64,000 nt of DNA from Takakia lepidozioides (Eukaryota; Streptophyta; Takakiopsida; Takakiales; Takakiaceae): NCBI GenBank assembly GCA_030704615.1, contig CM060733.1, positions 60,388,001 to 60,452,000 of the forward strand, written 5' to 3'. This document shows positions 21,368 to 30,337 of the stretch, in pieces. The translations under genes and the position numbers were made by a program. The notes beneath the pieces were generated by a model. That model was not told the DNA's origin. It saw nothing but the letters and a program-made list of their open reading frames with translations, and did no database searches. Numbering within the stretch: the first letter of the stretch is position 1; every line of letters begins with the position of its first letter.

Positions 21368-21684
21368 TGATAAAGAAGAAGAATACAAGCACGAGCTCAC
21401 AAATCTGAAGCATAAACTCATGCATATATAACCTCATCACTCAAATACAAGTCAAGCCAAGTGCACCCCACGCCATGGGGAATCCACACTACGGCGCCAT
21501 AGCTAGGCGCGGTGAGGCTCAACTCGAGAAAGATGAGCCTCCCGCGCTTGCCGTGAAGATAACCACTCCAGGGCCTAAATCTGCCTTGACCCCTGGATTG
21601 ACACTTGGGCCAATCCCAAATGTCAATATGTAAAAGCTAGCTATTTCCTAGCTAGTTTCACACTAGTGGTAAAATAACTTGACA
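21368..21684 (-). repeat. Terminal repeat B, 5' copy of the element
   Basis: This 317-bp copy is nearly identical to 10948-11265. It is bounded outside by the GATA duplication at 21685-21688. No A repeat accompanies it on this side. Confidence 0.85.
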
Positions 21685-21688
21685 GATA
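21685..21688. repeat. Target-site duplication GATA (right)
   Basis: This GATA matches the one at 10755-10758 and directly follows the CA end (plus strand) of the element. Confidence 0.75.
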
Positions 21689-22060
21689 AAATTAAGATCT
21701 AACATGGCGGTGTACCTTCCGGAAGGTTGTGTCTGTCCCATTCCAGATTGCAACAGTTATCTTACCGACGGTTGTGCCCATGCATTCATGATTCATTGTT
21801 ATCCCCCCGAAAGGTTAGCCTTCTTCAAAGGTCCAACATGGAGGGGTACTCTCCGAAAGGTTGTTCATGTTATATTCCAGATTGGAAAAAATCTATGCGA
21901 CAGTGTTTATCTTACGGAAGGTTGTTCTCTTCCATTCAAGTTTCATTGTTATCCCTCCGGAAGGTTGTGCTTATGAATTCTTCATCAAGGGTTCTATCTA
22001 AGATTTTACCCAACATGGCGGTGTACCCTCCGGAAGGTTGTACTTGTCACATTCCATATT
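21689..22060. repeat. Right arm of fold-back-like element, part 2
   Basis: This continues the 173-bp unit array in the same orientation as 10257-10754. AACATGGCGGTGTACC occurs at 21700 and 22011, and TTCATTGTTATCCCTCCGGAAGGTTGT near 21943. A further isolated unit lies at 22795-22880. Confidence 0.75.
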
Positions 22061-23055
22061 ACTTTAAAAAGTCCAAACAAAAAGGCAAAAATAATTTTGA
22101 TATTTTTCCTCTCTTATGTTTACATTTCCAATTAAGGTTTTTGGCATGCAAAGTTGGCCTGACCAGATTATATCAGTCACTGGCCATAGTATCCACTTTA
22201 TTATGTCCATGTTATTTAGGCCAACCCACCCACCTCAAATCTTGGAGATGGGCTTGTGTGATGGTGCTTGACGAGTGACATATGTGCATGGGGGTGCAGA
22301 TAACAATCAACGCACATGCCTCAGTTTCATACATGTTGGGGGCTGTTGGTGTGAATGTCGTTCCAACTATGCCAATGATTTACCTTGTGTTTGACTCCCT
22401 GGTATATCTTCCGTCTCCTCCCTTTGATTTCCCTAGTTGGTGTTTTCTTTCAGCAACGGTAGCTTGCTCCCTTATGCATCCTTCTACAGTTCTACACACC
22501 GTTGTTTCTGCATGGTGCAGCTGAAGGTGACAATCATCATCTTAACGTTCGGTCTAACGCGATGCCTCCCCCAAGTCTCCCCCAACTTTGCTCAAAGTCT
22601 TAAAAAATTGCTAAAGTTTGGTGGTTTTTCTCCGCTCGTTAACATTCGGGGTGTCCCAAATGTGAGGTTGGGATGTTCGAGCATGCAGCAAGTCAGTGCT
22701 TTTGTGTCAGGCCTCCTTGATACTCGTTATTCTCCGCAAGAACTTCGCCAACATTCCACATCACCGGGGTGCGCCTTACTCTGGAGGACCCCATTGCTGA
22801 CTTACGGACGGTTGTTCCTACCCATTCAAGATTCATTGTTATCCCTCCGGAAGGTTTCTTCAAAGGTCCAACATGGTTGAATACCTTCTGGTTGTTCTCA
22901 TCATTTATCTTAGAAAATGTTGTTCCTTCTCAATTCTTATTAAGCGGTTATATCGAGGATTTTATCGAATTGTTTTTTGTGTTTAATAGTTTAAGACCAT
23001 ATTCAATTTGGTAAACAAACACTTTACTGTATGTACATGTCGTTTGCCCATAATT
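22061..23055. other. Repeat-flanking DNA, no gene recognised
   Basis: Apart from one isolated fold-back unit at about 22795-22880 (TACGGACGGTTGTTCC ... CCGGAAGGTTTC), the stretch holds only short unrelated ORFs. Confidence 0.35.
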
Positions 23056-24138
23056 TTACGGACTACCATCTTGCACTTCATGATGACTTGTACCCGCATT
23101 AGTTCGCTTCCATGTCTTATTACGCTCTAAGAAATCTTTCAAACGTCGAGTTGAATTATCACGTCCATCGTCAACTTTGCATAAAGTATGGGCTGGGTGG
23201 ATCATGTCTTTTTCTATTAATGCTCTAATTGATTGAACCTCAACTTAAACAACCTTGAGCATGGCCAAAGTGTGATGAAGAACTTGTTCGCCACTTCCTT
23301 CTGCAACTTTAATGATATCATGCATGGTCTCCTTGATTTCTTTCATACCATCCAATACTGTTGTCGTAACTCGTGGTTGAGGAGGTGTTCTCCCATTTGT
23401 GTTTACCACATCTGCAAATAAACATACATATAATCAAACCATGCTTAGAAATAAAATGCTTTTTGAATGAATGATCATGATCACAATTCATATTTACCTT
23501 CTAGAACCGATAAATTCATTTCGTATATGTCATCGTCGTTTTCAAACAATGCCTGAAGTCCACCACGTGTCGATCTGTACTCCGTCCCACATGCTTGGAG
23601 AATACGACGGTTTAATGTGTTACCTGTCAATTTTTATCTGATGTTTGCAGATGTTACCCCTCTTTGCCCAATAACAAGTGCAACATGCCCATTCGCTGAG
23701 TGCATTATACACAACATAGAACTTGGTAGAACACTGCGAATTTCACACTTGGAAACACGTACTCCGTCCCACATGCTTGGAGAATACGACGGTTTAATGT
23801 GTTACCTGTCAATTGCACAATTTTTATCTGATGTTTGCAGATGTTACCCCTCTTTGCCCAATCACAAGTGCAACATGCCCATTCGCTGAGTGCATTATAC
23901 ACAGCATAGAACTTGGTAGAACACTGCGAACTTCGCACTTGGAAACACGTACTCCGTCCCACATGCTTGGAGAATACGACGGTTTAATGTGTTACCTGTC
24001 AATTGCACAATTTTTATCTGATGTTTGCAGATGTTACCCCTCTTTGCCCAATCACAAGTGCAACATGCCCAATCGCTGAGTGCATTATACACAACATAGA
24101 ACTTGGTAGAACACTGCAAACTTCGCACTTGGAAACAG
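23056..24138 (-). pseudogene. SWIM zinc-finger protein remnant with triplicated finger segment
   Basis: Three tandem copies of a ~182-190-bp segment (about 23577-23758, 23759-23948, 23949-24138) each encode on the minus strand a SWIM-type finger. Its CTCDWAKRGNICKH has the CxC...CxH pattern, followed by QIKIVQLTGNTL. Downstream (23405-23060) an open frame continues with RTPPQPRVTTTVLDGMKE, a stop, then RALIEKDMIHPAH. That looks like the C-terminal exon of the same gene. SWIM domains occur in FAR1/MULE-type transposases and in unrelated plant proteins; the parent family is unknown. The first finger copy lacks 9 bp. The gene is not intact. Confidence 0.55.
23577..24138. repeat. Three tandem ~190-bp repeats
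   Basis: The landmark TACTCCGTCCCACATGCTTG starts at about 23579, 23760 and 23950, giving periods of 181 and 190 bp. The copies are almost identical, which indicates recent duplication. The third copy runs into the integrase relic at about 24138. Confidence 0.9.
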
Positions 24139-25255
24139 TTAGTGGCAAAGGTGCATGGTGTGTGATAGAGTGCGGGCTTCCTTCAATGCACCTACTCCAC
24201 AATTGCATCATTTACCCATTATGGGTTTGGGCTATCGTTGGAGTCTTGACTTTGCAGGCCCATTGCCACTAACGATTCGTCATAACAAGTATGTGCTGAT
24301 GATGGTGGAACACTCCAAATGGATTGAACTGGTGGCATTGCCTGACAAGGCAAATGAGAGGATTCCGTATGCATTCTTAGATCGAGTTCTTAGCTGATTT
24401 GGTGCTCCAGCCGAGGTACTCACAGACCAGGGGAGAGAGAGTTCTTGGGAGAGTTTCAGGCTTTGTGTGAGCAAACCTTGATAGACCACCGCACTACTTC
24501 TCGGGATCATCCCGAGGCTGATGGCTTGGCGGAGAGAGTTATTCAAACAGTCAAGATGGGTTTGCGCAAGTACGGTTTGCAGAAGCGACACCTGGGAAAT
24601 TGGGACCTTCAACTGCCTTGGTTGGCTATGGGCTATAGGTTCAGCAAACAAGCGTCACTTGCTTTTTTCTCACCTTATTTTCTTCTCTTCGGCCGAGAGC
24701 CAGATTTGCCTACAACTATTCGCAGGAAGGCTGCAGTAGTCCTTGACCTTGATGATCCGGATGTGTGGACATAAGCGTGTGACCAGCGGACAAAGTTGTT
24801 CAAGAGAGTCATGCCTATGGCTTTTGAGAATCTTGCTATTGCCCAACACCGAAACACGTTGAGGTGCGCCACTATACGTAGAGGGGGATATCAGCCAGGT
24901 GTTCGGCGTTTCCACCCTGGGGAGTATGTGTATCTGCAGCAGACAGCGCCTACGACCTTGGATGTCACAGCAGGACGTGTGATTCTAAAGGTCCGGGAGG
25001 TGTTGCCTTCAGGATTGTTGATTTTGGAGGGTCGAGATGGCATGGTATGGAAGGACCATGTGCGCAATTGTGCGCCATGTCATCTTCCACATGTGGATGG
25101 GAGGATAGATCCCAATCTTGTAGTGGTACCTGCAAGGTTGCGTTGCATGCTATGTGGGCATGCTGGTGATGCAGCGACATGTTGTTGGGTGACAAATGCT
25201 CAAGGGGGTGACAAATGAGATGCTTGACACCGCCACTTGAGGAGGTTTCTAGTGG
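24139..25255 (+). pseudogene. Integrase and PHD finger relic
   Basis: Segments include CDRVRASFNAPTPQL, YRWSLDFAGPLPL, LTDQG (broken just after), HPEADGLAERVIQTVK, and YRFSKQASLAFFSPYF. A C-terminal PHD finger lies at 25134-25250 with CMLC and WLCPRC retained, although its WHM triad reads as a stop followed by QM. Stops at about 24394 and 24772 and several frameshifts make it non-functional. Compared with the first element it keeps the codon for the Ala before the catalytic Glu. Confidence 0.8.
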
Positions 25256-25545
25256 AGAATGGTTGTGTCCACGATGCCTTGGACATAGGTCGTGGGCATG
25301 ACAATGGTGGAGTTGACAAGTGATCCAAGGTTTAGCTGATGAGAGCTCAACGCCATGATACTTAATTGAAGATCATGGATTGCAAGAAGGCGAGTAACGA
25401 TGGGGCTACTTTTGCACCCGGCCTCTTGATCTATTGACTTTAGATACTGGGACATGTGCGAATGAAGACCAAACGATGATCTTATTGAGATGGATACTTG
25501 TCAGCTATCTGGTGTTAGAGGGACCTAATCAGCTATGGGGGCGAT

Positions 25546-25630
25546 TGTGGCATAGCTTTCTATGATTGTGTGTTTAGAATGTATGGTGGACAATGATGTA
25601 TGTCGTGGCACGATGCTTGGGTGTACGACA
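25546..25630 (+). repeat. Relic terminal repeat A, first copy
   Basis: This 85-bp repeat starts TGTGGCATAGC directly after the polypurine tract and ends GTGTACGACA. It is repeated at 25989-26073 with a few differences. Confidence 0.85.
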
Positions 25631-25632
25631 GC

Positions 25633-25987
25633 TGTTATGGTTAACTAAAATTACCTACTTCTAGTTAACTATGACTTTTGGATATTTATTATGTGTATTT
25701 TGTGTGTTGGAACTTCATTTGGTCTCATATGCTAAGTGAGGTGTCAAGCCTCACTTGGGACATGGGGATGGGTTTTGCCCTTGTAAGGGTTGAGGAGGGC
25801 TCATCTTCTTGTAGTTGAGCCTCAACGAGCCTCTCTCACCTCCATAGCTCTAGGTATCGAGAGGGAGGGCGGTGAGGGCTTTGTAGGGTGGATTCCCTTA
25901 GCAAGGATGCCTTTGGCTTGAATTAGTTTATGTGATTGAATGGATTCATGAGTGGAAGGATTCCATTATGTTCACTTTCATTTATCA
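25633..25987 (+). repeat. Relic terminal repeat B
   Basis: This 355-bp segment starts TGTTATGG, after ACGACA-GC, and ends CATTTATCA. The bounding bases (TG...TTTATCA, preceded by CA-GC and followed by T) equal those of repeat B in the first element, although the interior differs. Confidence 0.75.
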
Positions 25988-25988
25988 T

Positions 25989-26073
25989 TGTGGCATAGCT
26001 TTCTAGGATTGTGTACTTAGAATGTATAGTGGACAACGATGTATGTTGTGGCACAATGCTTAAGTGCACGACA
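25989..26073 (+). repeat. Relic terminal repeat A, outer copy
   Basis: This second copy of the 85-bp repeat ends AGTGCACGACA at 26073, after which unrelated sequence begins. Confidence 0.85.
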
Positions 26074-26930
26074 GTGACTTAAGAGCAAAGAGACTAAGAA
26101 AAATGACATAGCCACTAGCAAAAATGACAAAGAGAGAAGAGTGAGTAGTTCGTTGAGCTACTCACACATTGCATAGGGGGTGACAAGGTGTTGGTAGGGG
26201 GAGGGGGGGTGGCAGCCAAGAGCCCGTGCTATGCAGGCTTTCAGGTTTTGCCACTTTTGGCCAATGGACATTCGCCATTTTGGCTCGTGAAGGGGGTGTG
26301 GGCCCACACTTGCCCCAGGCGCGTGTGGGGCCTCGGGAGTGGGGCAGGTGGGGGACAAAGGAGTCACCGTCATTACGACATGGCTACCGAAAATTTGCGG
26401 GCCAAAAATGACACCTTGCTTCCATGGGTTAATTTTTGCCTGCACCCAGATATCGGTGACTGACATTGGTGAACGCAATACAGCGAATTTGGCGCCAGAG
26501 TTCATGGCCGACAATCGGTAATCGTTTTTGACCTATTGTACTGGTCACCATATGTCTTGTACCTGCTTTGAAGGTCACCTGTGTGTACATTGGGGGATTG
26601 GCCACACTATTTGCTTGCGGGACCCACCTTTTGCCAAGCAACCAGCTCAATTCATCCTGGCCTTGGGGACAGCGAGGCAGACCTACTGCCCAATTGCTTT
26701 TGAACCCTCTGTACATAAAAGCAACCATCCATGCCACCAGCCTGCCATGGTCACCGACGTCGGTAACTTTGGATAACTTGGCCGGGATGGCTGGGACATC
26801 GAAGTTGGCCTTTAAAATATATCTCCTGAAGCACGGCAAAGGTATTGGGGGGGTGCCAATCTGGTCCCGCCGCAAAGGGTGGGTCCAAACTAAACCCCAA
26901 CTTTGCAATAACGCGAAATATTTTGTGGCG
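26074..26930. other. Intergenic, no gene recognised
   Basis: Overlapping ORFs of 60-170 codons occur on both strands (for example 26429-26941 minus), none with a recognisable motif and each shadowing another. I see no repeat of note. Confidence 0.35.
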
Positions 26931-26935
26931 GAACA

Positions 26936-27127
26936 ACCCACATGTAGCCCAGTGGTAAGGGCATATACCCTCTTACGAGTGGTTGTGGGTTCAAACCACC
27001 CTATTGATTGTTACAAAGGTGTCCACCTTCCTACCGGAAAGCATTAACCCTTCTTAGTGTCAAGTGACACCATAAGTTATGCTTGCTTCGGGCAACGCGT
27101 CCACATTTATTTATTATTATTATTTTT
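26936..27127 (+). mobile_element. tRNA-derived SINE
   Basis: A pol III box A (TAGCCCAGTGG, 26945-26955) and box B (GGGTTCAAACC, 26987-26997) are spaced as in a tRNA head but without a full cloverleaf. A ~100-bp body of unrelated sequence follows, ending in a T/A-rich tail (TTTATTATTATTATTTTTT) at about 27108-27127. This is the usual build of plant SINEs. Flanking duplications were not clear. Confidence 0.6.
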
Positions 27128-27696
27128 TGTTGGGGCAGCTCAAATTGGTATTTGCCCCCCTAGATTCGGGCTTATGTAGTGGGCTCCAAATCTGGGCCGC
27201 CAGATGTTTGAATGATGACACATATCTCCAACCCACACTAATGCGGGCACGTGGCAACGTCTTCGTCCCAAGCTCTCCACGTCTTCATCCCAAGCTCTCC
27301 ACATACCAAAGTACCTACCGCCAGCGGGATTGGGCTTGCACGGCAGGGGTTCTTTTCTATAGGAAATCGGCCCCGCCAAGCCGGCCGCCACAATGCATTT
27401 GGCCGGGCATTTTGGCTTGCACCGGAGGAGATGCTCTTGGTATATACACGGCGATCCCTTATAGGTGCTGAGCGGAATCTGGCCCCTCCGTTCTCACTTC
27501 CCTCGCTCCAGGATGGCGACAAGTGACTCCCTCTTGCAGATCCTTTGGCGAAATATGGGCCCACCACATGAACTTTTGGCTAAACCCATCTATTTTTCAA
27601 CCTTATTTTCCCTAACCTCATTCGCCAGAGCCCGTCAAAGTCGCCATTTCGCCAATAAAATAATACGTGGAACCCAACTTGTCGACTTCTTACCAA
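27128..27696. other. Intergenic upstream of duplication copy 2
   Basis: There is a local ~27-bp direct repeat (TCTTCGTCCCAAGCTCTCCACG / TCTTCATCCCAAGCTCTCCACA, given in part) near 27258-27303. No gene is seen. Confidence 0.35.
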
Positions 27697-27724
27697 TGCA
27701 GCGAACGTGACTGCGCCACCCTGC

Positions 27725-27732
27725 TTATATAC
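27725..27732 (+). promoter_or_regulatory. TATA box of extensin copy 2
   Basis: TTATATAC lies 152 bp upstream of the ATG at 27877, in the same context as copy 1. Copy 2 has an extra GAAGAGT repeat in the leader. Confidence 0.45.
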
Positions 27733-27876
27733 TGAGCAGCTGCTTCTTTCCTCCTCAGTCTCGTTGCATTCACAGCAGGCAGAGTGAAGAGTGAAGAGTG
27801 AAGAGGGGAGGGCCTCACATTGCAGAGACAGTTCCCAAGGAGGTGAAAGGAGACACAGAGGGCAAGAGTTGTGAAG

Positions 27877-28259
27877 ATGGGTCTCAAAGCCCGTGGGGCA
27901 CCCTGCCCCAGGGCACTCCTAGTGCTCCAATTTTTGTGATACTGGCATGTCTTGCTGCAGAAGCTCTTACCCCGGTTGAAGCATGGACGCCTGACGAATA
28001 TGTGTCCCCTCCTCCTCCTGATCAGTACAAGTCCCCACCACCTCCCAGCCCGTCTCCTCCAACCCCGCACGTCCACAAGTCGCCTCCTCCTCCAGCTCAC
28101 TCTGCTCCTCCCCCTCACGTCCACAAGTCCCCTCCTCCTCCCCCTCACGACCACAAGTCCCCTCCTCCTCCAGTACACTCTCCTCCTCCCCCTTATAAGT
28201 ACATATCACGTCCTCCTCACCATTACAAATCGCCGCCTCCTCCTCCTCCTTCCCACTGA
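27877..28259 (+). pseudogene. Extensin-like gene, copy 2 (frameshift in signal peptide, shortened repeat)
   Basis: The start matches copy 1 (MGLKARGAPCPRALLVL), but one base is missing near 27925 compared with 4051 in copy 1. The reading frame stops within the signal peptide. The correct downstream frame gives ILACLAAEALTPVEAW, then a short proline-rich domain with HVHK and HDHK where copy 1 has YVYK, then an in-frame tail YKYIS...HHYKSPPPPPPSH and a stop at 28259. The repeat domain is about half the length of copy 1. An upstream in-frame start would give a longer protein without a normal signal peptide. Confidence 0.75.
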
Positions 28260-28269
28260 CCACCTGCTC

Positions 28270-29195
28270 CCTACTAAGCGGCTGTGCTAGTGCTCAAGGT
28301 ACGTCCATGGCCTAGCTGCTCTGTACCTTACTAAGTCAACTTGGCAGAATAGGCATTGGCCTGAAATGCGTGTGTCAATCTTCGTTTCCACCAATTGGGC
28401 CACAAGGTATCATCTTTCCGATCCATCTGGATCATATATGTATCTAAAGTTAATCGCACATGTTGTTAGGAGCTCGATGTTGACATCTGCAGCCAATTTG
28501 GTGTGAGCAATGTATGCCGAATTAGTTTCGACTGTTTTGACACGCTGGGAAGCTGCAGGTCATTGGTGCATAGTGCATACCCTTTGCGTCAAGAAATCTT
28601 CTGTGGCCAAAACTTCTCTGAAAAGGATTTGGGTCAGAGGCAACAGCTCTAGAGTTGCAGCCCCGGGTGCTTCACAGTGGTAGAGTTGGCTGCTGGGATG
28701 TTTGCTGACCGGTGGAGAAACTGCACGTTCAGACAACATCGTGTGGTCTTCCAGAGTTCACTTTTTAAATTACATATTAATTAGCGTCAGCGATAATGTG
28801 CTATCCTTGGAGTAGTGCCCAACTTAGGGAGAGAGACGATACATCGCGTGGAAGCGAAATAATTGAATAATTGAATAAGACTAGAGAAAAGGAAGAGCCA
28901 AAAACGTTTTGGGTCCAGCACCTGCCGGACATAAATTTGGAGATCTTCGAGTGCACCCAGAGTTGAATTACAATGTGCCCCAACTGCAATGGTGTGAAGA
29001 TCCAGGCATTGCATGGCATTCTTTGCCCGGCCTCTATCCCGTGCGGTTCTTCCCGGCTCGTCCCGTCACTTCTATATATATCTACAATTCACCGTTCTTA
29101 TATGAATAAAGCTAACTACACCTTTTTGGCACATTCTTGCACGAATTCAACTTTCTTGTTTGGATCTGTTCCATCGTTTCTAGATATTCATGCAA
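28270..29195. other. Duplicated extensin 3' flank, copy 2
   Basis: This is homologous to 4820-5760 with many indels. No conserved reading frame is seen. Confidence 0.6.
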
Positions 29196-29770
29196 TAACA
29201 GAATGACCAGTCAGTCCAATCTAACTGATAGCATCTCTTATGCTGTGACACAGATGTATTCTTCCATATAAATGACCCATCACACACTATTCCAAATACA
29301 TGCCTTTTCCGAGTCTGACCGGATAGGTGACTTTCTTGGAGAGTGCCAATATCCATTGACTGGTAGTCTCATCAACCCCTACATTCACAATTGAAGCTGT
29401 GTCCCCAACACCAAAATGAAAATCTTATATGGCAACTACCCCAATTCTATGTGTAAGGGGCTGCTGAAAATTGCACTGCCCTTATGTATCCCAAGCAGCA
29501 CTCAATTTCGTCAGGAAAGAATGTTGTGTTCTTGGAGCAAATTCCTGATTTTCAGCAGTAATTCCCAATGCTTGGCTCGCTCAGACATATTCAATGCAAG
29601 CATTTCTTAGACAGATCACTGATCAGTTGACAGCAAATGTGCTCTGCGACAACTCAAGCCACGTTGCAGATGATAGGCACCGTGACATCTTAGATTTGAG
29701 TCCGAGTTCCATTGGCAAATTTTGAAGACTTGTATTTTTGAATACTTTATGCTCTTGTTGACTGCAGCAA
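29196..29770. other. Segment unique to copy 2, no gene recognised
   Basis: This AT-rich sequence with short ORFs has no counterpart in copy 1. Confidence 0.3.
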
Positions 29771-29778
29771 GACGTCCT

Positions 29779-30318
29779 TCACCAGTCAGGCGCCCGAGTG
29801 AAGGACGTTGACTTAGACTTCCATAGCTTGCGGGCTCTTAGGCTGCCGACCCACCCTCTAGGTGTTGGCATATCTTCTGGCAACTCTTCTTGGGAGCCGG
29901 TCTTGGCACTGGCTTCCTCTAGTTTCTCTTTTCTCCGTCTCGCCACATCTCCTTCCATTCGAGTGATTGCTTGGGACACTATCCCCGCAACCTGTAGCCA
30001 ATTCTCACATAAATGTAAAGGATTGAAGTTGTATGTTCCAACACTAATACTCACTGGTTGAAACATCCATGGTGGGCATTGGTGAACTGTGAGACAATGC
30101 CACGCAGAAGGAAGACTCTTGCTGAGGCAAGTGTAACTTATGGTGTCACTTTTGCCCCGAAGGGCTTCAATGCCACAGTGTATGCAATACCAATCTGGAG
30201 ACCTCAATAAATCCTCTGAAATCAGACGGGCCTCTTGGGTCACCTCTTTCAAACAAAACCTCGGCTCTAACCTTCTCTTGCTTGTTATTTGGTGAGCACT
30301 GGAATTCAAAGGGACCAT
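29779..30318 (-). CDS. Unidentified minus-strand ORF, possible 3' exon of the Kir-like gene
   Basis: This 179-codon frame has a coding appearance: LCENWLQVAGIVSQ, a charged helix MEGDVARRRKEKLEEASAK, and a Ser/Arg-rich end. It lies just downstream, on the minus strand, of the last recognisable channel exon, with a stop codon between them in the unspliced frame. It could be a spliced C-terminal tail or a separate small gene. I recognise no domain. Confidence 0.3.
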   Translation of the reverse strand: MVPLNSSAHQITSKRRLEPRFCLKEVTQEARLISEDLLRSPDWYCIHCGIEALRGKSDTISYTCLSKSLPSAWHCLTVHQCPPWMFQPVSISVGTYNFNPLHLCENWLQVAGIVSQAITRMEGDVARRRKEKLEEASAKTGSQEELPEDMPTPRGWVGSLRARKLWKSKSTSFTRAPDW

Positions 30319-30337
30319 ACTGGCTTGCTTTTGAACG

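Larger units (their letters stand above)
10759..21684 (-). mobile_element. Ty3/gypsy-type retroelement with C5-methyltransferase and PHD finger, permuted terminal repeats
   Basis: The element is 10.9 kb and codes on the minus strand. In its own direction the order is: repeat B (21684-21368), leader with repetitive DNA (21367-19000), Gag, zinc knuckles, aspartic protease, cytosine methyltransferase, reverse transcriptase, RNase H, integrase, PHD finger, polypurine tract (11465-11454), then repeats A (11453-11268), B (11265-10948) and A (10946-10759). The outer ends are TG...CA and are flanked by GATA duplications. An ordinary LTR element would read A-B-internal-A-B. Coding frames are interrupted by several frameshifts and at least one stop, so this copy is probably dead. 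Its insertion into a fold-back arm makes it younger than that repeat. Confidence 0.9.
24139..26073 (+). mobile_element. 3' fragment of a second retroelement of the same family
   Basis: This plus-strand relic begins inside the integrase zinc module and runs through the integrase core, PHD finger, 3' untranslated region, polypurine tract (25534-25545) and terminal repeats A (25546-25630), B (25633-25987) and A (25989-26073). The coding part is clearly homologous to 11700-12860 of the first element. The terminal repeats are different in sequence but have the same order and the same junction bases. The 5' part is missing and is replaced by the SWIM repeats. Confidence 0.85.

Noticed and set aside
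10759-21684. A true DIRS/Ngaro element
   Set aside because: The repeat order is similar, but the element encodes a retropepsin and a DDE integrase. No tyrosine recombinase motif is seen, and it has a target duplication, which DIRS elements lack.
23577-24138. CRISPR-like array
   Set aside because: The ~190-bp units are contiguous tandem repeats with no unique spacers and they encode a SWIM finger.
26429-26941. 170-codon minus-strand ORF as a gene
   Set aside because: It overlaps equally long ORFs on the other strand, and neither has a recognisable domain.
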